The position numbers and the translations under genes are program-made. The notes beneath the pieces are model-generated. The model made no database searches. It was not told the DNA's origin and worked only from the letters and a program-made list of their open reading frames with translations. Positions 35,213-41,362 of a stretch of 51,205 bases of DNA are shown piece by piece. The stretch covers positions 1 to 51,205 of the forward strand of contig NZ_JVDT01000226.1 of assembly GCF_001076885.1 (NCBI RefSeq). The letters run 5' to 3'. The DNA is from Bacillus sp. 522_BSPC. GTDB lineage: Bacteria > Bacillota > Bacilli > Bacillales > Cytobacillaceae. How positions within the stretch are numbered: the stretch's first letter is position 1; every line of letters starts with the position of its first letter.

Positions 35213-36244
35213 ATGTTAAACCAAGCGAGAAAAGAGTTTCATATAGTAAAAGGAATTGCTCCGAATGTAAATCAGGAAGCGTTATTTAATAATAAAAGAA
35301 AAGTGTTTCTATTTGGCTCTCCGAGTTATACAAATATTGGCGATCAGGCCATAGCGTATGCGGAAGAGAAATTTATTAAAAATTGCTTCCCTTACTATGA
35401 ATATATTGAAATTATGGATTATGCAACAGAGGAAGGAATCGATTTAGTTAAAAAGATTATTAAAACGGATGATGTTGTTTGTTTTACCGGTGGAGGAAAT
35501 TTAGGAAGCCTGTACTTGGATATTGAGGAGGATCGCAGAAAGGTCATCGAGTCATTTAAAGATTACCGAACGATTGTGTTCCCTCAATCTGCCTTTTTTG
35601 AGGATACAGAGGAAGGACAAGCAGAAAAGAAAAAAAGCCAAGAAGCATATAACAAAAATCCTAACCTCACTTTAGTAGCAAGAGAGAATCAGACATTAGA
35701 AATCTTAAAAGATACTTTCCAAGCAAATGTACTGTACACTCCAGATATGGTGCTATCCCTTTCCATTGAACCAAGGGACCTTGAAAGGGAAGGTGTTCTA
35801 TTCGTTCTAAGAGCAGACAAGGAAAAAGTAACAGAAGAAAATTTTGTCTCAGACTTAATGAACTTGGTTGGAAAAGATAATCCAGTGGAACGAACGGATA
35901 CGGTGCTTTCAGAAGTTGATGTGATTGATTATGCTGATCGTGAACCTCAATTATTAAAAATGCTTGATAAAATTGGTTCTAAAAAATTAATAATCACAGA
36001 TCGGTTGCATGCAATGATCTTTTCAATTATCACAAAGACTCCTTGCTTGGTATTCGGGAATAGCTACGGAAAAGCGAAGCACTCGTATAATGATTGGCTA
36101 CATGAATTATCATTTATTGAGTATACCGATAATAAGGATTTAAACGAGCTTCCAGCTATTATTGAAAGATTACAAAGTGCTGAGCCCAATAAGATTGATG
36201 TTAGAGAGGATTTTCAAGTGTTGAAGGATTTTTTTAGAGGGTAA
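35213..36244 (+). CDS. polysaccharide pyruvyl transferase family protein, YxaB-like
   Basis: A 343-aa cytosolic protein, the length of B. subtilis YxaB. FLFGSPSYTNIGDQAIAYAEEKFI is the N-terminal signature of the family (NxGDxxi), CFTGGGNLGSLY the GGGN motif, FPQSAFF and the later ITDRLHAMIFSIITKTPCLVFGN (DRLHxxI) complete it. EpsI and EpsO of biofilm exopolysaccharide belong to the same family; they transfer pyruvate ketals to sugar residues. No other exopolysaccharide gene is near, so this may be a stress-type paralogue such as YxaB. An AAGGAGGAA site precedes the ATG. Confidence 0.85.
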   Translation: MLNQARKEFHIVKGIAPNVNQEALFNNKRKVFLFGSPSYTNIGDQAIAYAEEKFIKNCFPYYEYIEIMDYATEEGIDLVKKIIKTDDVVCFTGGGNLGSLYLDIEEDRRKVIESFKDYRTIVFPQSAFFEDTEEGQAEKKKSQEAYNKNPNLTLVARENQTLEILKDTFQANVLYTPDMVLSLSIEPRDLEREGVLFVLRADKEKVTEENFVSDLMNLVGKDNPVERTDTVLSEVDVIDYADREPQLLKMLDKIGSKKLIITDRLHAMIFSIITKTPCLVFGNSYGKAKHSYNDWLHELSFIEYTDNKDLNELPAIIERLQSAEPNKIDVREDFQVLKDFFRG

Positions 36245-36248
36245 AAGT

Positions 36249-36285
36249 AGTAAAGGAGTATCCGTTTAGGATATCTCCTTTTACT
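36249..36285. terminator. bidirectional terminator between yxaB-like and cutC
   Basis: AGTAAAGGAG-TATCC (36249-36263) pairs with GGATA-TCTCCTTTTACT (36269-36285) with a small mismatch. It stands between converging genes. Confidence 0.75.
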
Positions 36286-36305
36286 ATGTAGTTTCCGATA
36301 ATTTA

Positions 36306-36941
36306 CTATGCTCCAAAAATTTTTGATCCATGGACTTCTTTCATCTCTAACTGAACAGATAGAACTGGAAGGTTAGCAGAGGTAATCCCTCCACCAGGAA
36401 GAATAATGATTTTTCCAGCAGCGTATTCGATATAACTTTTCAGCGTAGGTATATTATCTTCAATTTTAGTAGATAGAGGACCACCATGTGTTAATATCCG
36501 GTTTACCCGATGGGAAATGAGCCAGTCGATTGCTTGGTTCTTTAACTCAGGAGCAATATGATCAAAGGCCATATGAAAGGTAACCTCCAAACCAGTAGCA
36601 GCGGTTAAGCATCTTTCCATTGCTTCTTCATCAATCCATTGCCCTTTATTTAAACAACCAATTACCACTCCATTAACACCAAGCTGTTTAAAAAGATGAA
36701 TATCCTGGCACATAATATCCACTTCATCTTCGGTATAAATAAAATTCCCACCTCTTGGACGAACAATTGCCATTACTTTAGTATTGGTATTTCGACAAAA
36801 GGAGATAGTTTTAGCAGCAACACCATAGCTAACAGTCGTTCCCCCTACAGATAGATTATCGCAGAGCTCAATCCGATCTGCACCATTTTGAATAGCTCTT
36901 GGGACGAGTGTGAAGTTTTCTACGCAGATTTCTTTTATCAT
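36306..36941 (-). CDS. cutC: CutC family copper homeostasis protein
   Basis: A 211-aa TIM-barrel protein. KEICVENFTLVPRAIQNGADRIELCDNLSVGGTTVSYG is the N-terminal signature, followed by VMAIVRPRGGNFIYTEDE, GVVIGCLN, VTFHMAFD and a C-terminal ILPGGGI. It is slightly shorter than many homologues (about 230-250 aa). The link to copper handling comes from E. coli genetics and is debated; the enzymatic function is unknown. It is monocistronic on the minus strand. Confidence 0.88.
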   Translation of the reverse strand: MIKEICVENFTLVPRAIQNGADRIELCDNLSVGGTTVSYGVAAKTISFCRNTNTKVMAIVRPRGGNFIYTEDEVDIMCQDIHLFKQLGVNGVVIGCLNKGQWIDEEAMERCLTAATGLEVTFHMAFDHIAPELKNQAIDWLISHRVNRILTHGGPLSTKIEDNIPTLKSYIEYAAGKIIILPGGGITSANLPVLSVQLEMKEVHGSKIFGA

Positions 36942-37069
36942 TGTCTCAACACCTTTTAATTAACGTCTAATTTAGCTAGTGTACCATATATTTACTGTGA
37001 AAAATCGGTTATACTTGATGATGAAATATAAAAATTTAGAAAATTAGGGAAATAAGGAGAGGGAATTGA

Positions 37070-37810
37070 GTGATATTACATACTTCTATTCAAGGAAAAG
37101 GAGAACCGATTGTATTTCTTCATACTGGTTTGCAAACAGGGTTAACAGATTTTGAGTATCAAAGAGCTTTTTTTCAAAGGCATTATCAGGTGATTTCTCC
37201 TGATTTAAGAGGGCATGGTCATTCTGTAGTTGCCAATTTTTCTAATTTCTTTGATGAATCTGCTAATGATTTGTTTGAAACGTTGGAACATGTAGGAATA
37301 GACTCTGCTCATATTGTAGGAGGATCAATAGGAGCATTGGTAGCCATCATTTTTGCAAAAAAGCATCCTAAAAAAGTAAAGAGTTTAACTATCTCGGGGG
37401 TTATGCCCTTAAAGCCTGATAATTGGGAAGAGTTACATCTTAAAGACATAGAGCAACAAAGTCACCTTTTGCAAAAGGAAGAGGTAGCTGATTATTTCAA
37501 CCAAATTCATAGAGGGGATTGGAGAGAAGCCCTTTTAATAACACAAGATTCAACGTGGTATCCATTTCATGAAATTAAGGATATACATGCATTAAAGATG
37601 CCGATTCTTTGCATAGTAGGCGAAGGAAAAAGAGACGAGATAGAGGGCGCTTGCTATTATCAAGAAATAAATTCGAATATGCACATTGCAGTTGTTCCTT
37701 TTGCGGCACATTTAGTTCAGGATGAACAGCCGGAGATTTATACTAAAATGTTAGATTCTTTTCTGATGAAATATGGCGATGCAAACATAAAAATGGGTGA
37801 GGAAAGTTAA
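37070..37810 (+). CDS. alpha/beta hydrolase
   Basis: A 246-aa cytosolic hydrolase. HTGLQTG forms the oxyanion region (HG-like), VISPDLRGHGHS the conserved post-beta4 stretch, and nucleophile S86 lies in GGSIGA. H214 (FAAHLVQDEQP) is the catalytic His and D189 the likely acid (VGEGKRDE). It is similar in layout to proline iminopeptidase, haloperoxidase and lactonase types, but the substrate is not evident. The GTG at 37070 follows AAGGAGAGGG. Confidence 0.82.
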   Translation: MILHTSIQGKGEPIVFLHTGLQTGLTDFEYQRAFFQRHYQVISPDLRGHGHSVVANFSNFFDESANDLFETLEHVGIDSAHIVGGSIGALVAIIFAKKHPKKVKSLTISGVMPLKPDNWEELHLKDIEQQSHLLQKEEVADYFNQIHRGDWREALLITQDSTWYPFHEIKDIHALKMPILCIVGEGKRDEIEGACYYQEINSNMHIAVVPFAAHLVQDEQPEIYTKMLDSFLMKYGDANIKMGEES

Positions 37811-37843
37811 CCACTTATTAAAAAGTAAAGTGGGTCTTGTTTT
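37811..37843 (+). terminator. terminator after the hydrolase gene
   Basis: CCACTT (37811-37816) pairs with AAGTGG (37828-37833), followed by GTCTTGTTTTA. It is moderate. A TATAAT at 37843-37848 directly after may be the -10 for the leader transcript, but no -35 is clear. Confidence 0.5.
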
Positions 37844-37890
37844 ATAATTTCCAATATGTTAAAGTATTTGGAAAATAAGAGGTGATTGAA

Positions 37891-37947
37891 ATGGTTAAAC
37901 GTACGCACAGCATCAACCTTTCACAATTACATCATCATAAAAAGTAG
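37891..37947 (+). CDS. histidine-rich leader peptide of a predicted attenuator
   Basis: An 18-codon frame with a near-ideal Shine-Dalgarno sequence (AGAGGTGAT at 37879-37887). It encodes MVKRTHSINLSQLHHHKK. Four of 18 residues are His, three in a row (codons 37930-37938). Its last codons overlap the left arm of a hairpin (37942-37990), and an intrinsic terminator follows at 37997-38045, ahead of a HisRS-like gene. This is the arrangement of his or trp attenuators, in which a ribosome stalled at scarce-amino-acid codons alters RNA folding. The peptide itself probably has no other function. Confidence 0.72.
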   Translation: MVKRTHSINLSQLHHHKK

Positions 37948-37990
37948 TCTTGCTATTTCGATTTAAAAATCGTACATAGGAAGACTATTT
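37942..37990 (+). promoter_or_regulatory. first attenuator hairpin
   Basis: AAGTAGTCTT (37942-37951) pairs with AAGACTATTT (37981-37990) with one G-U, and inside it CGATT/AATCG (37959-37972) forms a further stem. The left arm includes the leader's stop codon, so a ribosome stalled at the His codons would block it. Segment 37960-37966 (GATTTAA) can instead pair with 38025-38031 (TTAAATC), which lies in the right arm of the terminator. That pairing is a candidate antiterminator. Confidence 0.55.
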
Positions 37991-37996
37991 CTCATG

Positions 37997-38045
37997 AAAC
38001 CGCATTTGATTAAGTTTTAACTACTTAAATCAAGGGCGGTTTTTT
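37997..38045 (+). terminator. attenuator terminator upstream of the HisRS-like gene
   Basis: AAACCGC (37997-38003) pairs with GCGGTTT (38036-38042), extended by TTGATT/AATCAA and AAGT/ACTT, followed by TTTTTATTTTATTTT. It lies between the leader peptide and the coding region, so the gene is reached only by read-through. Confidence 0.85.
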
Positions 38046-38074
38046 ATTTTATTTTAAACAGGGGGCATGAAAAA

Positions 38075-39352
38075 ATGAAGAAGATGATTTACCAAAATGT
38101 TAAAGGAACAATGGATTATTTACCGAGAGAGGAAGAAATCAGAAGAAATATTCGGAGAACAATGGAAGATGTATTTATTCAGTATGGCTGCAAACCGCTT
38201 GAGACACCTATCTTAAATTACCAAGAATTGCTTGCTTCTAAATACGCAGGTGGAGCGGAAATTTTAGAAGAAATGTACACTCTTTCTGATCGTGGCAAAA
38301 GGGAGCTGGCGTTGCGCTATGATTTAACCATTCCCTTTGCGAAAGTGGTAGCGATGAATCCAACGCTAAAAATGCCTTTTAAACGCTATGAGATTGGCAA
38401 AGTATTTCGAGATGGTCCGATAAAGACGGGGAGATATCGAGAGTTTACACAATGTGATGTCGATATTGTAGGTGTTCCATCGCAAATGGCAGAAGCAGAG
38501 CTTATGATGATGGCTTTGAATATTTTTGATAAATTAAAGATGGAAGTAACGATTCAATACAATAATCGAAAATTATTAGTTGGGTTTCTTCGTCAATTGA
38601 ATATTGCGGATCAATTGATAAATCGGGTGATTTTGATAGTAGATAAAATAGAAAAAATTAGTAAAGAAAAAATAAAGGAAGAACTAAGAGATGCTGGATT
38701 AGAACAAACAGTAATAGAGGAGATTGATGCTTTTTTACAAAAGGATTTAATCGGCATAATAGAGTACTATCAACAGCTGGCAGAAAAAGAAGAGAGCATT
38801 AGAAAGGGGCTGGAAGAATGGAATGAATTACAATCGTATATAAAGAAGTTTGGACTGGAGCAATATTGCGTATTCAATCCGTTTCTTGCGAGAGGTCTTG
38901 AAATTTATACTGGAACAATCTATGAAATTTTCTTAACTGATAAGAGAATAAAGTCGAGCATAGGTAGCGGCGGAAGATATGACAATGCGATAGGCGGATT
39001 AATTGGCTCAAAGCAAACCTATGCAACAGTGGGTATTTCCTTTGGGTTGGATGTTATATTATCTGCTCTTTTATTAGATAAAATAGATTTTGATGATGCA
39101 AAGCTGGATTACTATATTATTCCGATTGGTCGACCGCTGGAAGCTTTTTTAGTTGCGAAAACACTTCGTGACAAAGGCTTTAAAGTAGAGCTCGAGTTAG
39201 GAAAGAAAAAACTGGTGAAAGCTTTAGATAAAGCAAATAAAGAAGGTGTCAAAAAGGTGATTATACTAGGAGACGAGGAAGTGGCAGGCAATATGTATAA
39301 AGTGAGAGATATGAAAACAGGAGAAGAATGGATAGTGAATTTCGAATATTAA
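38075..39352 (+). CDS. hisS: histidyl-tRNA synthetase, probably a second copy
   Basis: A 425-aa class II aminoacyl-tRNA synthetase that charges tRNA-His. Motif 1 region follows GTMDYLP; motif 2 is FKRYEIGKVFRDGPIKTGRYREF; the histidine-specific loop is ARGLEIYTGTIYE with the catalytic Arg; SIGSGGRYD and the motif 3 segment GISFGLDVILSAL follow. The C-terminal anticodon-binding domain (about 330-425) is present, so it looks active rather than HisZ-like. Sequence differs from the usual Bacillus HisS (for example RGLEIYT rather than RGLDYYT), and there is no aspS next to it. A main copy elsewhere is therefore likely. A predicted His attenuator precedes it; GGGGG lies 9 bp before the ATG. Confidence 0.88.
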   Translation: MKKMIYQNVKGTMDYLPREEEIRRNIRRTMEDVFIQYGCKPLETPILNYQELLASKYAGGAEILEEMYTLSDRGKRELALRYDLTIPFAKVVAMNPTLKMPFKRYEIGKVFRDGPIKTGRYREFTQCDVDIVGVPSQMAEAELMMMALNIFDKLKMEVTIQYNNRKLLVGFLRQLNIADQLINRVILIVDKIEKISKEKIKEELRDAGLEQTVIEEIDAFLQKDLIGIIEYYQQLAEKEESIRKGLEEWNELQSYIKKFGLEQYCVFNPFLARGLEIYTGTIYEIFLTDKRIKSSIGSGGRYDNAIGGLIGSKQTYATVGISFGLDVILSALLLDKIDFDDAKLDYYIIPIGRPLEAFLVAKTLRDKGFKVELELGKKKLVKALDKANKEGVKKVIILGDEEVAGNMYKVRDMKTGEEWIVNFEY

Positions 39353-39363
39353 TCATTAGACGA

Positions 39364-39396
39364 GGCAGTAGATGGGAGACATTTACTGCTTTTATT
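39364..39396 (+). terminator. terminator after hisS-like gene
   Basis: GCAGTAGATG (39365-39374) pairs with CATTTACTGC (39380-39389, one G-U), followed by TTTTATTTATG. Confidence 0.8.
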
Positions 39397-39440
39397 TATG
39401 TGAGAGTTGATTCAAAGGATATTAGCAAGTTAAAAAAATA

Positions 39441-39591
39441 GTCTCTAAGCCCGAATGGAAGGAAAAACGAGCAGGAAGGTAACAGAGAATCCGTCTCTGA
39501 TCCCGAGCGGAAGAAAAAAGGAGCGCGGAGGTAACAAACCCGTCTCTAAGCTCGAATGGAAGAAAAAAGAAGCGCGAAGGTAACAGAGTGG
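39441..39591 (+). repeat. three tandem ~50-bp direct repeats
   Basis: Units lie at 39441-39492, 39493-39541 and 39542-39591. Each begins GTCTCTAAGC or GTCTCTGATC, then C(C/T)CGA(A/G)(T/C)GGAAG, an A run, a (G/A)AGC(G/A)(C/G)G-type core and ends (A/G)AGGTAACA(G/A)A. They differ at scattered positions, so the array is not brand new. A partial relative occurs at 23779-23805. They do not encode a convincing protein on either strand. Confidence 0.75.
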
Positions 39592-39785
39592 TCAAAACAA
39601 AGCCCATTTTTCATAAAAAAGAAGGTAATAGAAAAAACACGTTCCTATTCGTTTTCAAATCAATCAAAACCCCCTTCTCTACTACAGCTAAAAGCATTTT
39701 CCAAAGAAACGTCTTCAACAGACTATTTCCAAAACAAAAGAAGCATACTACAAAAGAAAAAATTAAGATTAAAGTTTATTCGTTG

Positions 39786-39828
39786 TAATGTTACTTAAAT
39801 GATGATAACATATAGTTATGTAACATTA
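39786..39828. promoter_or_regulatory. nested inverted repeat upstream of the recombinase gene
   Basis: TAATGTTAC (39786-39794) is inverted exactly at 39820-39828 (GTAACATTA). Inside it, ATAAC (39805-39809) is inverted at 39815-39819 (GTTAT), directly joined to the outer right arm. The element ends 3 bp before the AGGAGG site. It could be an operator, a recombinase core-type site or a cruciform. Confidence 0.5.
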
Positions 39829-39843
39829 TTAGGAGGCGAACGG

Positions 39844-40401
39844 ATGGAATATGTCGATCCTATAAAAGAAATTGAAAGTATTAATGCAATTAAAGAAGTA
39901 TTGCGTAAACAATCACAAAGAGATTTGTTGCTTTTTGTGTTAGGTATAAATACTGGGATAAGAGTAAGCGATTTACTTGCATTGAAGGTTCAGGATGTAA
40001 AAGATGAATCTGGAATGAAAGAGTTTTTGTATCTTCATGATGCTGACGAAGTAAAGGCATATTATTTAAACGGTAAGGTGCATACGGAGTTAGAGAAATA
40101 TATGGAGGAACGCGAATTTAAAGAGGATGAGTTTTTATTTAAGTCACAGAAAAATAATCAACCAATTACTCGCCAGCAAGCTTATCGGATTATTAATAAG
40201 GCGGCGAGGCTAGTTGGAATTCCCGGGAAAATTGGAACCCATACGTTGAGAAAAACTTTTGGCTATCATGCATATCGAAAAGGGATTGCGATTTCCTTAT
40301 TGATGAATGTATATAATCATACATCGAGGGCAGAAACGTTAAAGTATATTGGGATTGATAAGCAAGAAAAGCGTTTAGTAAAAGTGGATGTCAATCTTTA
40401 A
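39844..40401 (+). CDS. minimal tyrosine recombinase (phage integrase family)
   Basis: A 185-aa protein consisting of the catalytic domain, with only a short N-terminal helix region in place of the full core-binding SAM-like domain of XerC/D (about 300 aa). Active-site residues are visible: R40 (TGIRVSDLL), H133-x-x-R136 (HTLRKT), H159 (NHTSRAETL) and nucleophile Y168 (LKYIG). The ATG at 39844 with AGGAGG at 39831-39836 is preferred over an upstream in-frame ATG at 39799, which lies within the inverted repeat. No phage, integron or transposon partner is adjacent. Its target is unknown; the repeats upstream are candidate substrates only by proximity. Confidence 0.85.
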   Translation: MEYVDPIKEIESINAIKEVLRKQSQRDLLLFVLGINTGIRVSDLLALKVQDVKDESGMKEFLYLHDADEVKAYYLNGKVHTELEKYMEEREFKEDEFLFKSQKNNQPITRQQAYRIINKAARLVGIPGKIGTHTLRKTFGYHAYRKGIAISLLMNVYNHTSRAETLKYIGIDKQEKRLVKVDVNL

Positions 40402-40427
40402 AAAAACCTCCACCAAACTAGGTGGAG
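40401..40427 (-). terminator. terminator of the universal-stress-like gene
   Basis: CTCCACC (40408-40414) pairs with GGTGGAG (40421-40427). On the minus strand it is followed by GTTTTTT, so it ends the convergent minus-strand transcript and may also serve the recombinase gene. Confidence 0.8.
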
Positions 40428-40438
40428 ATTAGTCAAAC

Positions 40439-41143
40439 TTATAAATAGTCATCATCATTACTAGCATCTGTATCAATATCAACATTAGTTAATTCGTTAA
40501 TGATGTCCTCATGGACTTGAACTTGCAATGTATCTTTATCTTTCATAAATTTAAAAACACCATTATTGAAATCAGTGCCTTGTTCTTTAAAGAAAATTCC
40601 CTCATACATTACATGTTTTGTATGATTGAAAATTAGGCGATAGCCATTTCCCTCTTTTACTAAATATGCACGTACACCTTTTTCATATTGGCCTTCTGGG
40701 TTTTTCAAAAAGCGTGCAACAGAAATAATATGAAGATCAACAAAAGGGATTTCACGCAATAAGGAATTAATAATGGAGCCTTTAGCAATTTGTTCCCAAC
40801 GGCTTTGTGCAGTTTGACCAAGAACAATTTGTGTGATTTTCTTCTCTCTAGCTACTTCTGCAATCACTTTAGAGATTGGTCTCGATTCCTTATCTTTAAT
40901 GATAAACGCGTCGGCACTATGACGTTCAGCTAATTCTTTCCATCTAGCAATATAATTTGATTTTTCTGCATCCAACTCATCAAATGGTTTCGGATCAACC
41001 GTAAGGATATAAAGTGGACAATCAAGCATATTCGCTATTTTACAGCCTCTTTGTATAAGGCGTTCACCGTTAGGTCCGTAATAAACGCATACTAGAATAC
41101 TTTCATCCATGCGTTCTTTTCCATTTACCATAATTTTTTTCAC
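40439..41143 (-). CDS. universal-stress / KdpD-like UspA-domain protein
   Basis: A 234-aa cytosolic protein. The first part (about 13-145) is a UspA-like fold similar to the Usp domain of the potassium sensor KdpD: ESILVCVYYGPNGERLIQRG, ALAxxLxCPLYILTVDP (here IANMLDCPLYILTVDP), QIVLGQTAQSRWEQIAKGSIINSLLREIPFVDLHI. The C-terminal part (about 150-234) is not recognised and ends in an acidic tail. There is no kinase domain. It is divergent from the Mrp antiporter operon with a 219-bp spacer, so a link with cation homeostasis is possible but inferred. Confidence 0.7.
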   Translation of the reverse strand: MKKIMVNGKERMDESILVCVYYGPNGERLIQRGCKIANMLDCPLYILTVDPKPFDELDAEKSNYIARWKELAERHSADAFIIKDKESRPISKVIAEVAREKKITQIVLGQTAQSRWEQIAKGSIINSLLREIPFVDLHIISVARFLKNPEGQYEKGVRAYLVKEGNGYRLIFNHTKHVMYEGIFFKEQGTDFNNGVFKFMKDKDTLQVQVHEDIINELTNVDIDTDASNDDDYL

Positions 41144-41362
41144 CTCAATAGATGTGAATGATTTACACCACTAATAATAAACTATGTATGACTATAACGT
41201 ATGCTACTTTATGAGTCAATGCATTTCTTAAATTATCCAAATGACAATTATTATCCGTTTCTTTTACTAATAGTAAGGTTAGACATAGTTTCCATTATAA
41301 ATACGTTTTATCTCAAGAAAACCCAAAATATAAACTTGCATAAAAGGAGGAGGATACAACAA

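Larger units (their letters stand above)
39353..39843. other. intergenic region with terminator, tandem repeats and inverted repeat
   Basis: A 491-bp gap. It contains the hisS-like terminator, three ~50-bp direct repeats (39441-39591), about 190 bp of A-rich sequence with only unsupported overlapping frames, and a nested inverted repeat just before the recombinase gene. Confidence 0.6.

Noticed and set aside
39422-39798. Short frames on both strands over the tandem repeats
   Set aside because: They follow the repeat period, overlap one another and have no credible ribosome sites; an A-rich repeat artefact is more likely.
41201-41362. 54-codon N-terminal extension of mrpA
   Set aside because: No ribosome site at 41201; AAAGGAGGAGG before 41363 gives the standard MrpA start.
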